NCBI RefSeq assembly: GCF_014396785.1
Contig: NZ_CP060718.1
Span: forward strand, 2,128,501-2,192,500
Direction: 5' to 3'
Length of the DNA stretch: 64,000 nucleotides
Source of the DNA: Sphingomonas lutea
Lineage (GTDB): Bacteria > Pseudomonadota > Alphaproteobacteria > Sphingomonadales > Sphingomonadaceae
Below, in pieces: positions 35,502 to 43,912 of the stretch (positions are counted from its first letter, which is position 1; each line of letters begins with the position of its first letter). Made by a program: the position numbers and the translations under genes. The notes below the pieces were generated by a model. It did no database searches and was not told the origin of the DNA. It worked only from the letters and a program-made list of their open reading frames with translations.

Positions 35502-36860
35502 ATGTCCGATCTTTTCGCCGACCAGGAACTGCCCGATCTGCCGCGCGAGGAGACGAATGCCGCCGCGCCGCTTGCCGAGAAGCTGCGGCCGCAATCCTTG
35601 GGCGATGTCGTCGGGCAGGACCATCTAACCGGTTCCGAAGGGGCGATCGGTCGCATGGTCGCGGCCGGGAAACTCGCCTCAATGATCCTGTGGGGGCCGC
35701 CTGGCACGGGCAAGACCAGCATCGCTCGCTTGCTCGCCGATGCGGTCGGCCTGCGCTTCGTCGCCATCTCCGCCGTCTTCTCGGGCGTCGCCGATCTTAA
35801 GAAGCTCTTTGCCGAAGCCCGGACCGCCGCCCGCGCCGGACAACAGACCTTGCTGTTCGTGGATGAGATCCATCGCTTCAACCGTGCCCAGCAGGACGGC
35901 TTCCTGCCCTTTGTCGAGGACGGGACGGTGACATTGGTCGGCGCGACGACCGAAAATCCGAGCTTCGAGCTCAACGCCGCCTTGTTGTCGCGTTGCCAGG
36001 TGCTCATCCTCCGCCGCCTCGACCATTCCGCACTGGAGGAGCTGGTGCAGCGCGCGGAGCGCATCGAAGCGCGTGGGCTTCCCGTCACCGCCGAAGCTCG
36101 CGAGGCCCTTATCGCCAGCGCCGACGGCGACGGGCGCTTCCTTCTTAACCAGGTCGAGACCTTGTTCTCGGTCGAGATCACGACGCCACTTGCCCCAGCC
36201 GAGCTAACCGAGCTGCTGCACCGGCGCGTTCCCGTCTACGACAAGGACCGCGAAGGCCATTACAACCTCATTTCCGCGCTCCACAAAAGCATTCGCGGCT
36301 CCGACCCGCAGGCGGCGCTTTACTATCTGGCACGGATGCTCGTTGCGGGCGAAGAGCCGCTGTACCTGCTGCGCCGGCTGACCCGCGCGGCCGTCGAGGA
36401 CGTCGGCATGGCAGACCCCAATGCCCTTACTCAATGCCTCGCGGCCAAGGACATGTACGATTTCCTCGGCTCGCCCGAGGGCGAGATCGGGATCGCGCAA
36501 GCCTGCATCTATCTTGCCACCGCGCCCAAATCGAACGCCACCTACAAGGCGCAAAAGGCGGCGTGGCGAAGCGCACGCGAGACCGGGTCACTGGCCCCGC
36601 CGGCGCACATCCTCAATGCTCCGACACGCCTTATGAAGGACATCGGTTACGGCAAGGGCTATGCTTATGATCACGACGCCGACGAAGGATTTTCAGGCCA
36701 GGATTATTGGCCGGAGGACATGACGCCGCAGCTTTTCTACCAGCCGACCGAGCGCGGGCTAGAGGCGCGAATCCGCGAGCGGCTGAATTATTGGGACCAG
36801 CTCCGACAGCAATTGCAACAATCCCCTGGGGACGCGGGTTTGGAGCGCAGGGACGAGTAA
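35502..36860 (+). CDS. rarA: Replication-associated recombination protein A
   Basis: This 452-residue AAA+ ATPase is RarA/MgsA, a clamp-loader-like protein that acts at stalled forks and DNA ends. It shows PLAEKLRPQSLGDVVGQDHL, Walker A GPPGTGKT, Walker B FVDEIHRFN, sensor 1 GATTENPSFELN and the C-terminal MgsA domain (DPQAALYYLARML, AVEDVGMADPNAL, APPAHILNAPTRLMKDIGYG). Several ATG codons crowd 35490-35502 and none has a clear ribosome site; 35502 gives the usual N-terminus MSDLFA. Confidence 0.94.
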   Translation: MSDLFADQELPDLPREETNAAAPLAEKLRPQSLGDVVGQDHLTGSEGAIGRMVAAGKLASMILWGPPGTGKTSIARLLADAVGLRFVAISAVFSGVADLKKLFAEARTAARAGQQTLLFVDEIHRFNRAQQDGFLPFVEDGTVTLVGATTENPSFELNAALLSRCQVLILRRLDHSALEELVQRAERIEARGLPVTAEAREALIASADGDGRFLLNQVETLFSVEITTPLAPAELTELLHRRVPVYDKDREGHYNLISALHKSIRGSDPQAALYYLARMLVAGEEPLYLLRRLTRAAVEDVGMADPNALTQCLAAKDMYDFLGSPEGEIGIAQACIYLATAPKSNATYKAQKAAWRSARETGSLAPPAHILNAPTRLMKDIGYGKGYAYDHDADEGFSGQDYWPEDMTPQLFYQPTERGLEARIRERLNYWDQLRQQLQQSPGDAGLERRDE

Positions 36861-36872
36861 AGGGGAACGAAA

Positions 36873-38198
36873 ATGTATCAGATCGATCAGAGCGCCTATT
36901 GGCAGGCGCAGGCGATGAATTGGGGCCCGCGCATCCTCATCGCTATCCTTATCCTGATCGCGACTTGGGCAGTGGCCCGCGCCGTCAAATGGGCGCTTCA
37001 GAAGGCCATCGCCCGCACGCCCGCGCTGCAGAAGCATACGCCCGGCAATCAGCATGAGACGGTCGGCCACCAGCTCGGCACGATTGCCAAGCTGATCGTT
37101 TGGCTCGTCGGCATCATGGCCGCACTCAGCTTCCTCGGCATTGGTCAGATCCTCGCGCCCATCAACGCGCTGACGCTCGACATCTTCAATTTCCTGCCGC
37201 GGCTGATCGGCGCCGGGCTGATTTTCTTCATCGGCCTGATCGTTGCGCGGATTGTTCGCCAGCTGGTGGAAACACTGATTGGCGCTGCCAATGTCGAGGG
37301 CTTTTTGGCGCGGACCGGCGTTGTTGGAAACTCGGCTGCCACGGCGACCGAGGCGGGCGCAACCGGCAAGACGGTCCCGACCTCCTATCGGGCAAGCATC
37401 GCCAAGGCCGTGGGCATTGTCGTTTTCGCCTTGATCATCATCCCCGTATCGATCGCGGCGCTGCAGGTGTTGGGCATCGAGGCCATTTCCGGCCCTGCAA
37501 TCAACATGCTCAATCAGATTCTTGCAGCCATCCCGCGGATCATCAGCGCCGCACTTTGGATCGGCATTGCCTTCGTCCTTGCCCGCTTCGTCAAGAGCAT
37601 CATCGAGGCGGTATTGCCCGCGACGGGATTCGACGACGCCATTCGCTCGACGGGCGTCGTCCCGGGTACCGCCAATCCGTCGCGCATCGTCGGCACGGTG
37701 GCACTGATTGCCATCATCCTGGCCGCATCGATCGAGGCGGCCAAGCAGCTCGGTGGCGGGACGATCGCGATGTTCCTGGCCCAGGTCACGGAGCTTGGCG
37801 GCAAGGTCATCTTCGGCACGCTGATCATCGTCGTCGGAGTTTTCCTTGCGCGGATCGTCGCCAATCTGGTCGGCAGCGGCACGGGCGAAGGCGGCTACGC
37901 CCAGACCATTGTCCGCTACGCGATCGTCGCCTTGTTCACAGCCATCGGCCTGACTTTCATGGGCTTGGCGGATGCCATCGTGATGATGGCCTTCGGGCTG
38001 ATCCTGGGCTCGGCCGCGGTCGCGACGGCGCTCGCGTTCGGCCTTGGCGGGCGCGATGCCGCGGCACGCTTCCTCGAACGGAAGGCGGACAAGGCCGGGA
38101 CGATCCCGCCGCCCGCCCCGCCCGCCCCTCCCCGCTCGCGCGCCGCGAGCAACGCGGCCACCGGCGGCACTGAGAATAGCCAGCCCCCGCTCGTGTGA
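36873..38198 (+). CDS. Mechanosensitive channel-like membrane protein (TM-helix repeat)
   Basis: This 441-residue protein has several repeats of a hydrophobic helix with the pattern LPRLIGAGLIFFIGLIVARIV, IPRIISAALWIGIAFVLARFV and GKVIFGTLIIVVGVFLARIV. They match the TM-helix repeats of CmpX/MscS-related small-conductance channels. About nine membrane segments fit. The Pro/Ala-rich tail is cytoplasmic. It starts 12 bases after rarA with AAAGGGGAA in front, so the genes may share a transcript. It could release solutes under osmotic stress; that is by family only. Confidence 0.88.
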   Translation: MYQIDQSAYWQAQAMNWGPRILIAILILIATWAVARAVKWALQKAIARTPALQKHTPGNQHETVGHQLGTIAKLIVWLVGIMAALSFLGIGQILAPINALTLDIFNFLPRLIGAGLIFFIGLIVARIVRQLVETLIGAANVEGFLARTGVVGNSAATATEAGATGKTVPTSYRASIAKAVGIVVFALIIIPVSIAALQVLGIEAISGPAINMLNQILAAIPRIISAALWIGIAFVLARFVKSIIEAVLPATGFDDAIRSTGVVPGTANPSRIVGTVALIAIILAASIEAAKQLGGGTIAMFLAQVTELGGKVIFGTLIIVVGVFLARIVANLVGSGTGEGGYAQTIVRYAIVALFTAIGLTFMGLADAIVMMAFGLILGSAAVATALAFGLGGRDAAARFLERKADKAGTIPPPAPPAPPRSRAASNAATGGTENSQPPLV

Positions 38199-39049
38199 GC
38201 GACCGCTTCGCGGCCTTCGTCGCGATCGACTGGTCGGGCGCAAAGGGCCGCCGGCATAAGGGCATCGCCATCGCCGAGGCGCGTGGCGATGCCGCGCCGC
38301 GCCTGGTTCGCCCCGGCCACGTCTGGTCGCGCGAGGAGGTTGCGGACTGGCTGATAAGGCGTGCCGCGCGCGAGCCGACCTTGTTCGGCTTCGACTTCAG
38401 CTTCGCCCCGCCGATCGTCGAGCATGGCGAATATCTTCTCGGCGAGCCCGATGTGCCAAGGACGGCGCGCGAATTCTGGGCCTATGTCGATGCGGTCGCG
38501 CCCGACGAAGACCTCGGCGCGGCGAGCTTTCTCGAGCAGGTCCATCGCAAGCATTTCTATTTCGGCATCGCCGACGGCGTGAAGGCGGATTTCGTCCGCT
38601 TCCGGCAATGCGACGCCCGTCTCAATGCGCAGGGTGGGCGAAAAACCGCGAGCGCCTACGACGCCATCGGCGCCGCGCAGGTTGCCAAGGCGAGCTTCTC
38701 GGGCATGCGCCTGCTGCATCGGATCGACGGCAAGGTCGCGATCTTTCCGATGGACCCGCTTCCGGAGGCGGGGAGCGCCGTGGTCGAAATCTACACCCGC
38801 ATCTATCTTCGCCGCGCGGGCATGAGCGGCGCAAAGCTGCGCACCCGCGGCGACCTCAACCGCGCTCTTGAGGGGCTGGACAGCCCGCCGACCCGTCTGC
38901 GCTTCGAGCCCAACGACCATCAGACCGACGCGCTCGTTACCGCGGCCGGGATGCGGGCGCTGACTCGGGCGGAGGCGAAGGCCTTCGCCCCCGACGGGCT
39001 GACGCCCGAGATTGCGCGGACCGAGGGCTGGACGTTCGGGGTGCTTTGA
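38195..39049 (+). CDS. Uncharacterised protein with RNase H-like N-terminus
   Basis: This 284-residue protein starts at a GTG that overlaps the stop of the channel gene. Its N-terminus FAAFVAIDWSGAKG and the strand-acid pattern LFGFDFSFAPP resemble RNase H-fold proteins such as DUF429 predicted nucleases; late in the protein NDHQTDALVTAAGMRAL would supply another acidic residue. That fold assignment is tentative. There is no signal peptide. Operon position behind a channel gene gives no hint of function. Confidence 0.8.
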   Translation: MSDRFAAFVAIDWSGAKGRRHKGIAIAEARGDAAPRLVRPGHVWSREEVADWLIRRAAREPTLFGFDFSFAPPIVEHGEYLLGEPDVPRTAREFWAYVDAVAPDEDLGAASFLEQVHRKHFYFGIADGVKADFVRFRQCDARLNAQGGRKTASAYDAIGAAQVAKASFSGMRLLHRIDGKVAIFPMDPLPEAGSAVVEIYTRIYLRRAGMSGAKLRTRGDLNRALEGLDSPPTRLRFEPNDHQTDALVTAAGMRALTRAEAKAFAPDGLTPEIARTEGWTFGVL

Positions 39050-39070
39050 CCCAAATGCGGTGCGGCACGG

Positions 39071-39146
39071 GCCGGATTAGCTCAGTTGGTAGAGCAGCGG
39101 TTTTGTAAACCGAAGGTCGCGGGTTCGAATCCTGCATCCGGCACCA
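39071..39146 (+). tRNA. tRNA-Thr (anticodon TGT)
   Basis: This is a 76-base cloverleaf with acceptor stem GCCGGAT/ATCCGGC, discriminator A and CCA encoded at 39144-39146. The anticodon loop TTTGTAA gives TGT, reading ACA. The T arm is GCGGGTTCGAATCCTGC. Confidence 0.97.
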
Positions 39147-39297
39147 TCCGCGCAATCGATGGCGACCGCGTTCCCACATCGTGAAATAACCGTAACAAAT
39201 TCGCGACTTGCGGCGTCTCGCACTCTGCGGCAAAGTAGTAGTAGCAGTCCATGCTCGGGGGCGGCTGCTAACTCGTTTGCAAGCCAGGGGGTGGCTT

Positions 39298-39915
39298 ATG
39301 CTTATTCTATTCAGCGCGGTGGCGATGGCTGCCCAGGCGCCGGCGGCCGTCGTGGATGAGCCGATCTGGCAAATGCCGTCGGGCGAAATCATGTTTCGCG
39401 ACTATCCGGTGCAAGCGATGGGCAAGACCGGGAACGTGGCTTTCCGCATGACCACCAGTGCCGAGGGCGATCCCCAGGCATGCGAAGTGACCAGGGGTAG
39501 TGGCAATGCCGTGCTGGATCGAGAAGCATGCCGGTCGCTGATGATGTATGCGAAGTTCAAGCCGATCAAGGTCAAGAACGGCATCCAGGTGGTCAAGGGC
39601 TTGGTGAGGTGGTCGCCTTCCGAAGCTGCCGCGGCGCTCGCCGCGATGCGCAATCCAAGGCAGGTCGTCGCCGCTTCCGCACCTCAACCGCGCAAGTTGC
39701 CGACGCCGCGCTGGGGCTGGAAGCGCCAGCCGAAGCTCGATCGCAATCTCGCCAACGAGAAAGTTGTCTGCAAGCGGGTGCCACGCGCGGGAACGCTGAG
39801 CGGATCCGAATATCGCTGCCGCGCGCCGGAAGCTTGGGCACGCTCAGAAGAGTCGGACGGTTTCTGGGGCGAGCTTCAGGGCCGCAAGGGCGCAGGCACC
39901 AACGCCGTTCGCTAA
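39298..39915 (+). CDS. TonB-C-like secreted protein, copy 1
   Basis: This 205-residue protein has a short signal peptide (MLILFSAVAMAAQA). The first half, SGEIMFRDYPVQAMGKTGNVAFR...CEVTRGSGNAVLDREAC, has the alpha/beta pattern of a TonB C-terminal domain, with two Cys that may pair. The second half is basic with PTPRWGWKRQPK and ends with a Cys-containing block VCKRVPRAGTLSGSEYRCR. It has no membrane anchor, so it is not a complete TonB. ATG 39298 follows GGGGGTGG. A paralogue follows 58 bases downstream. Confidence 0.8.
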   Translation: MLILFSAVAMAAQAPAAVVDEPIWQMPSGEIMFRDYPVQAMGKTGNVAFRMTTSAEGDPQACEVTRGSGNAVLDREACRSLMMYAKFKPIKVKNGIQVVKGLVRWSPSEAAAALAAMRNPRQVVAASAPQPRKLPTPRWGWKRQPKLDRNLANEKVVCKRVPRAGTLSGSEYRCRAPEAWARSEESDGFWGELQGRKGAGTNAVR

Positions 39916-39973
39916 GGACGGCCTATCAGTCGGCGCCAACCCGCCGGCGCGTAAGCGTTAGGGAGTTCGTCAC

Positions 39974-40594
39974 GTGAAAATGTTCGTCCTAGCACCGGTC
40001 GCCGGGGTCTTTCTGGCGAGCGCTGCTTCAGCGCAGTTTAGCCTGGAAGCCACGCCGGCGATCACCCAATCGACGTCGGGCGAGATCGTGTTTCGCGATT
40101 ATCCCGGTCGCGCGCTGGCCGCGAACGAGCAGGGCAAGGTCGGCTTCGCGGTGAAGAGCGATGCCAAGGGCTTCCCGATGAGCTGCCAAATCACGAGCAG
40201 CAGCGGCTATCCGCTCCTGGACAGCGACACCTGCCGCCTTCTCATGGTCCATGCGACCTTCAAGCCGCTCGATGGCGCCGCGACCGAATTCGTCAACACC
40301 GGCGTCGTTAACTGGAAAATCGACCCTTGGCTGGTCGAGGCGCGCCAGCAGACGGCGACCAAGAAGAAACCCACCCCGCGCTGGGGCTGGTCGCGCAAGA
40401 CCAAGGCGCCGAAGAATGTCGAATTGACGAGCGCTTCGGGCGAAACGCAGATTTGCAAGAAGGTGCCGCGCACCGGTAACCTCGCCGCGTTCGACCGCAT
40501 CTGCCGGACCAAGGCCGACTGGGCGAAGACGAGCGAGCAGAACGGCTTCTGGGCCGACCAGCAAGGGCGCCGCGGCAGCAGCGTCACGCCCTAG
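39974..40594 (+). CDS. TonB-C-like secreted protein, copy 2
   Basis: This 206-residue paralogue of the preceding protein has signal peptide MKMFVLAPVAGVFLASAASAQ. Shared blocks are SGEIVFRDYPGRAL, CQITSSSGYPLLDSDTC, PTPRWGWSRKTK, ICKKVPRTG and GFWADQQGRRG. GTG 39974 is favoured over ATG 39980 by its 8-base distance to GGGAG. The C-terminal Cys-Trp block is shared by other sphingomonad secreted proteins of unknown function. The stop overlaps that of convergent xthA. Confidence 0.8.
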   Translation: MKMFVLAPVAGVFLASAASAQFSLEATPAITQSTSGEIVFRDYPGRALAANEQGKVGFAVKSDAKGFPMSCQITSSSGYPLLDSDTCRLLMVHATFKPLDGAATEFVNTGVVNWKIDPWLVEARQQTATKKKPTPRWGWSRKTKAPKNVELTSASGETQICKKVPRTGNLAAFDRICRTKADWAKTSEQNGFWADQQGRRGSSVTP

Positions 40595-41382
40595 GGCGCA
40601 AGCTCGACCCATGTTGGTGCGTGGTCGCTGGTCCGTTCCCATCCACGCGGGTCGCGGTCCACGCCGGCCTTCTTGAGCCTGGCCGCCAGAGGCGCGCTGA
40701 GCAGTGCGTGATCGATGCGGATGCCGGCGTCGCGCTCGAATGACTGCCGCCAGTAAGGCCAGAAGGTATAGATCCGCTCGTCCGGGTGGCGATCGCGTAA
40801 CGCATCGGTCCAACCCTGGCCGACCAGCTTGGCGAATGCCGCCTTCGCCTGGGGCGCGAAGAGCGCGTCCTTTTTCCAGCGTTCGGGCTTGTATACGTCC
40901 ATGTCGGTGGGAATGACGTTGAAATCGCCGATGAGCATCGTCGGCAGGCCGCTGGCGAGAAGATCGGCGGCGTGGGCCGAAAGCCGGTCGAGCCAGGCGA
41001 GCTTGTAATCGAACTTGGGTCCAGGCCACGGGTTGCCGTTAGGCGCGTAGAGATTGCCGATGATGAGTCCGCACACTGCCGCTTCGATGTAGCGGCTTTG
41101 GCTTGGGTCGGGATCGTCAGGAAGCGCCCGGCGCGTCTCGATGGGCTCGCCCACGCGCGAGAGGATAGCAACGCCGTTCCAGCGCGACTGGCCGTGCCAG
41201 ATCGCGGCATAGCCGAGCTCGGCGATCGTCGCCGCCGGGAAAACTTCATCGGTGCACTTGAGTTCCTGCAGCGCGACGATGTCGGGTTGCGCCTCGGTCA
41301 GCCAGCGAATCAACACCGGCAAGCGCGTGTTGACGCCGTTGATGTTGTAGCTCGCGACCCGCAATGTCTTCGCTTTTGCCAT
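40591..41382 (-). CDS. xthA: Exodeoxyribonuclease III
   Basis: This 263-residue protein is an AP endonuclease/3'-5' exonuclease of the exonuclease III family for base excision repair. It shows LRVASYNINGVNTRL (metal-binding Asn), ALQELKC (metal-binding Glu), GNLYAPNG, LIGDFNVIPTD (catalytic Asp/Asn), RIDHALLS and the final TSDHAPTWVEL (catalytic Asp-His). ATG 41382 gives the standard N-terminus MAKAKTLRVAS. Its stop overlaps that of the convergent TonB-C-like gene by 4 bases. Confidence 0.94.
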   Translation of the reverse strand: MAKAKTLRVASYNINGVNTRLPVLIRWLTEAQPDIVALQELKCTDEVFPAATIAELGYAAIWHGQSRWNGVAILSRVGEPIETRRALPDDPDPSQSRYIEAAVCGLIIGNLYAPNGNPWPGPKFDYKLAWLDRLSAHAADLLASGLPTMLIGDFNVIPTDMDVYKPERWKKDALFAPQAKAAFAKLVGQGWTDALRDRHPDERIYTFWPYWRQSFERDAGIRIDHALLSAPLAARLKKAGVDRDPRGWERTSDHAPTWVELAP

Positions 41383-41528
41383 CGCCGCACCAACCCGCGG
41401 AGCCCCAAATCGTTCGCCCGCTCCGAGTCGCGCGCTCGCCCACAGGCTTATCCACCGATTCGCCCCCCGTTTAGTGCGGGAGCTCTGCATTTAGCGCTGG
41501 ACGCCCGGCCGATTCGCGCTAGGTTGCT
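41383..41528. other. Left part of a 409-base gene-free region
   Basis: Upstream of xthA on the minus strand. It holds CACAGGCTTATCCACCGATTC, a fragment with DnaA-box-like TTATCCAC at 41449-41456, and no convincing gene. The rest of the gap holds the candidate small RNA (41529-41594) and a palindromic repeat (41675-41766). Confidence 0.4.
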
Positions 41529-41594
41529 CATGTGCTTCGGAGACTTCGGTCAAAGAAGCATGGAACCCCGGCAGCTTCGGTTGCCGGGGTTTAC
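41529..41594 (+). ncRNA. Candidate structured small RNA with UUCG hairpins
   Basis: Three elements follow in order: CTTCGG and the mini-hairpin GAC-TTCG-GTC (41542-41551), an A/G-rich unpaired AAAGAAGCATGG, and a perfect 12-bp stem (41564-41575 with 41580-41591) closed by a TTCG tetraloop and followed by TTT. The last is an excellent terminator, yet no coding gene leads into it from the left on this strand. This fits the 3' end of a small RNA. A promoter is not recognisable, so the 5' end is a guess. Confidence 0.5.
41564..41594. terminator. 12-bp stem with UUCG tetraloop
   Basis: AACCCCGGCAGC pairs with GTTGCCGGGGTT around TTCG, with one G-T pair. A TTT run follows on the plus strand. It would end a plus-strand transcript of the small-RNA candidate. 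Confidence 0.8.
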
Positions 41595-41674
41595 GCGTTT
41601 ATGGGCCTGGAAATTTCTGGTGCCGGCCCCTCCTCCACATCGTCGCGCAGCCTTCGACATCCTCGCGCAAACCT

Positions 41675-41766
41675 CGTTCGTCCTGAGCGAAGCGCGCAGC
41701 GCGTAGTCGAAGGGCGCCTCGCGCAAACGTCCGAGGATCGCCCTCCGACTTCGCTCACCACGAACG
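41675..41766. repeat. 92-bp palindromic repeat, intergenic copy
   Basis: CGTTCGTCCTGAGCGAAG (41675-41692) is repeated inverted as CTTCGCTCACCACGAACG (41749-41766), 16 of 18 matching, and inner TCGAAGGGCG pairs with CGCCCTCCGA. A second copy of the same length and clear similarity lies inside the E2 gene at 55287-55378. Confidence 0.8.
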
Positions 41767-41791
41767 GAGCTAGATACTCGCCAACTGAGAG

Positions 41792-42976
41792 TTAGAGCGC
41801 CCCCACCTCGGCTTCCGCCAGCGTCAGACGCTTTGACCGATCGGGAAGCGGATATTTGTTGCCGTTGGCGCAATTGAACAGAACGACTCGCTCATCGCTG
41901 CGGACCAGGCCTTGGTCGCGCGCCTGCCGCCATGCCGCGACCACCGCGCCACCCTCCGGACAGAGCAGAAAGCCGTCATCGCGCGCGACATCCTCGACCG
42001 ACTGAAGGATTGCGTCTTCCGGCACGGCAATGGCCGCGCCCCCGCTGTCGCGCACTGCACGCAGGATGAGGAAATCGCCAACCGCCTTCGGCACGCGGAT
42101 CCCGGTCGCGACCGTTGCGGCACCTTCCCAGCGCTCGGCAAACTCCTCGCCTCGCTCGAAAGCGCGGACGATGGGCGCGCAGCCTTCAGCCTGGACCGCA
42201 TACATGCGCGGCCGCTCGGCACCGATCAGGCCCAGCGCTTCCAGCTCGTCAAACGCCTTCCACATGCCAATCAGGCCGGTGCCGCCGCCCGTAGGGTAGA
42301 AAATCGCATCGGGCAGCGTCCAGCCGAGCTGCTCCGCAAGCTCGAGGCCCATCACCTTCTTGCCCTCCAGGCGATAGGGTTCCTTGAGCGTCGAGCAGTC
42401 GAACCACAGGCCTTGCGCCGCGCCCTTCCCCACGAGCGCGCCGCACTCGTCGATCTGGCCATCGGCGACATAGACTCGCGCGCCGAAAGCCGCGGTTTCG
42501 GTAACGTTGATCGCGGGCGTTTCGGCCGGGCAGATGACGATCGTCTCGATCCCTGCCCTCGCGCCATAAGCGGCGAGCGCCGCCCCCGCATTGCCGTTGG
42601 TCGGCATCGCGATCCGCGCGATCCCGAACTGCCTGGCCATGGTCACCGCCATCGCCAGCCCGCGTGCCTTGAAGGAGCCGGTGGGCAACCGTCCCTCGTC
42701 CTTGACCAGCAAATTCGCCCCGCCGGTTCGCGGAAGCGCGATGAGCGGCGTCTCGCCTTCGCCCAGGCTAACCGGATCGCCGTCATGCGGCAGGATTTCG
42801 CGCCATTTCCACATGCCGGCGGGGCGCTGTCCGATGGCGTCGCGGGTGAGCTTCTCGCGCGCCCGGTCGAGATCGTAGCGGACGATCAGCGGCTTGCCGG
42901 CCCGCGACAGATTATGGATCTCGCCGGCGGCATAATGCTCATTGGTCAACGAACATTCGAGGTGCGTGACGTTCAT
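41792..42976 (-). CDS. thrC: Threonine synthase
   Basis: This 394-residue fold-type II PLP enzyme makes threonine from O-phosphohomoserine. The PLP lysine is in LPTGSFKARGL; PTNGNAGAALAAYGARAG and the phosphate-binding PTGGGTGLIGMWKAF follow; VLFNCANGNKYP is near the C-terminus. The N-terminal LECSLTNEHYAAGEIHNLS block with one Cys fits the plant-like threonine synthase group. Its ATG overlaps the stop of the CDF gene by 4 bases, so it is coupled to a metal transporter gene, an unexpected pairing. Confidence 0.9.
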   Translation of the reverse strand: MNVTHLECSLTNEHYAAGEIHNLSRAGKPLIVRYDLDRAREKLTRDAIGQRPAGMWKWREILPHDGDPVSLGEGETPLIALPRTGGANLLVKDEGRLPTGSFKARGLAMAVTMARQFGIARIAMPTNGNAGAALAAYGARAGIETIVICPAETPAINVTETAAFGARVYVADGQIDECGALVGKGAAQGLWFDCSTLKEPYRLEGKKVMGLELAEQLGWTLPDAIFYPTGGGTGLIGMWKAFDELEALGLIGAERPRMYAVQAEGCAPIVRAFERGEEFAERWEGAATVATGIRVPKAVGDFLILRAVRDSGGAAIAVPEDAILQSVEDVARDDGFLLCPEGGAVVAAWRQARDQGLVRSDERVVLFNCANGNKYPLPDRSKRLTLAEAEVGAL

Positions 42977-43866
42977 CGGCAGTGGCTATCTTCCAAATGG
43001 GCGCGTTCGACCTGGATCGTGCAATGATCGATGTGAAAGCGGTCGTGGAGCATGCGCCGCGCGTTGGCGAGCAAGGCGTCCGTCGACGCCACCTCTGGCG
43101 CAACGAGGTGCGCGGTCAGGGCGGTCTCGGTGGTGCTCAACGGCCAGACGTGCAGGTCGTGCACGGTCTCGACGCCTTCGAGCCGTCCGAGCTCCAGCTC
43201 GACCTCGTCGAGGTCAATGCCCGCCGGAACCCCCATCAGAGACATCCCCACCGATTCACGCATCAAGCCGATGCTGCCCCACAGGATCACCGCCGCAACC
43301 GCGAGGCTCATCACTGGATCGACCCATGCCTGTCCGGTCCACAGGATGACGATGCCGGCGAAGACCACCGCGGCCGACACCGCGGCGTCGGCCGCCATAT
43401 GCTGATAGGCGGCGCGGACATTGATGTCGCGCTTGCGGCCCCGCGCGAAAAGCAAGGCGGTGAGCAGGTTGCCGACAATCGCCAATGCAGCGATCCAGAT
43501 CATCGTCGGTGCGTGCGCCGGCGCCGGATCGAACAGCCGCCGGATTGCTTCGGCGGCAATCGCGCCCACGGCGACCAGCAGCAGCAAGGCGTTGATCAAC
43601 GCGGCGAGGATCGACGCTTTCTTGAGTCCATAGGTGAAGCGCGGCGAGGGCGACCGCCGCGCCATCCTTGCGCCCGCCCAGGCGACCACCAGGCTGAGGA
43701 CGTCCGAAAGGTTGTGCCCGGCGTCGGCGAGCAGCGCCATCGAGCCGGAAATGAAGCCGAACACCGCCTCGACGACGACGATGGCGATATTGATCGCAAT
43801 GCCGATCGCGAACGCACGGCTATAATCGTCGCCGGTATTATGATGATGGTTATGGCCTGCACCCAT
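42973..43866 (-). CDS. Cation diffusion facilitator (CzcD/ZitB-like)
   Basis: This 297-residue protein starts with a His-rich tail (MGAGHNHHHNTGDD), then six membrane helices. Metal-site motifs are LLADAGHNLSDVLSL (helix 2) and AAYQHMAADAAVSA (helix 5), each with the HxxxD pattern of zinc-transporting CDFs. The C-terminal cytoplasmic domain (VETVHDLHVWPLST) binds regulatory metal. Such proteins export Zn2+ (or Cd2+, Co2+) from the cytoplasm in exchange for protons. It lies 46 bases behind a ZnuD-like receptor gene. Confidence 0.92.
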   Translation of the reverse strand: MGAGHNHHHNTGDDYSRAFAIGIAINIAIVVVEAVFGFISGSMALLADAGHNLSDVLSLVVAWAGARMARRSPSPRFTYGLKKASILAALINALLLLVAVGAIAAEAIRRLFDPAPAHAPTMIWIAALAIVGNLLTALLFARGRKRDINVRAAYQHMAADAAVSAAVVFAGIVILWTGQAWVDPVMSLAVAAVILWGSIGLMRESVGMSLMGVPAGIDLDEVELELGRLEGVETVHDLHVWPLSTTETALTAHLVAPEVASTDALLANARRMLHDRFHIDHCTIQVERAHLEDSHCR

Positions 43867-43912
43867 GGGGCGCGGGACCTAGCCCGTGCCGGACGGCGAC
43901 TCAATCAATCCG

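Noticed and set aside
36759..38243. 494-residue minus-strand ORF
   Set aside because: Antisense to the channel gene; highly polar translation typical of the reverse of a membrane protein gene.
38937..39392. Minus-strand ORF of 151 residues over tRNA-Thr
   Set aside because: Contains the artefact DSNPRPSVYKTAALP from the tRNA and is antisense to two genes.
41449..41456. DnaA box TTATCCAC as replication origin
   Set aside because: A single box without an AT-rich unwinding region or neighbouring boxes is expected by chance.
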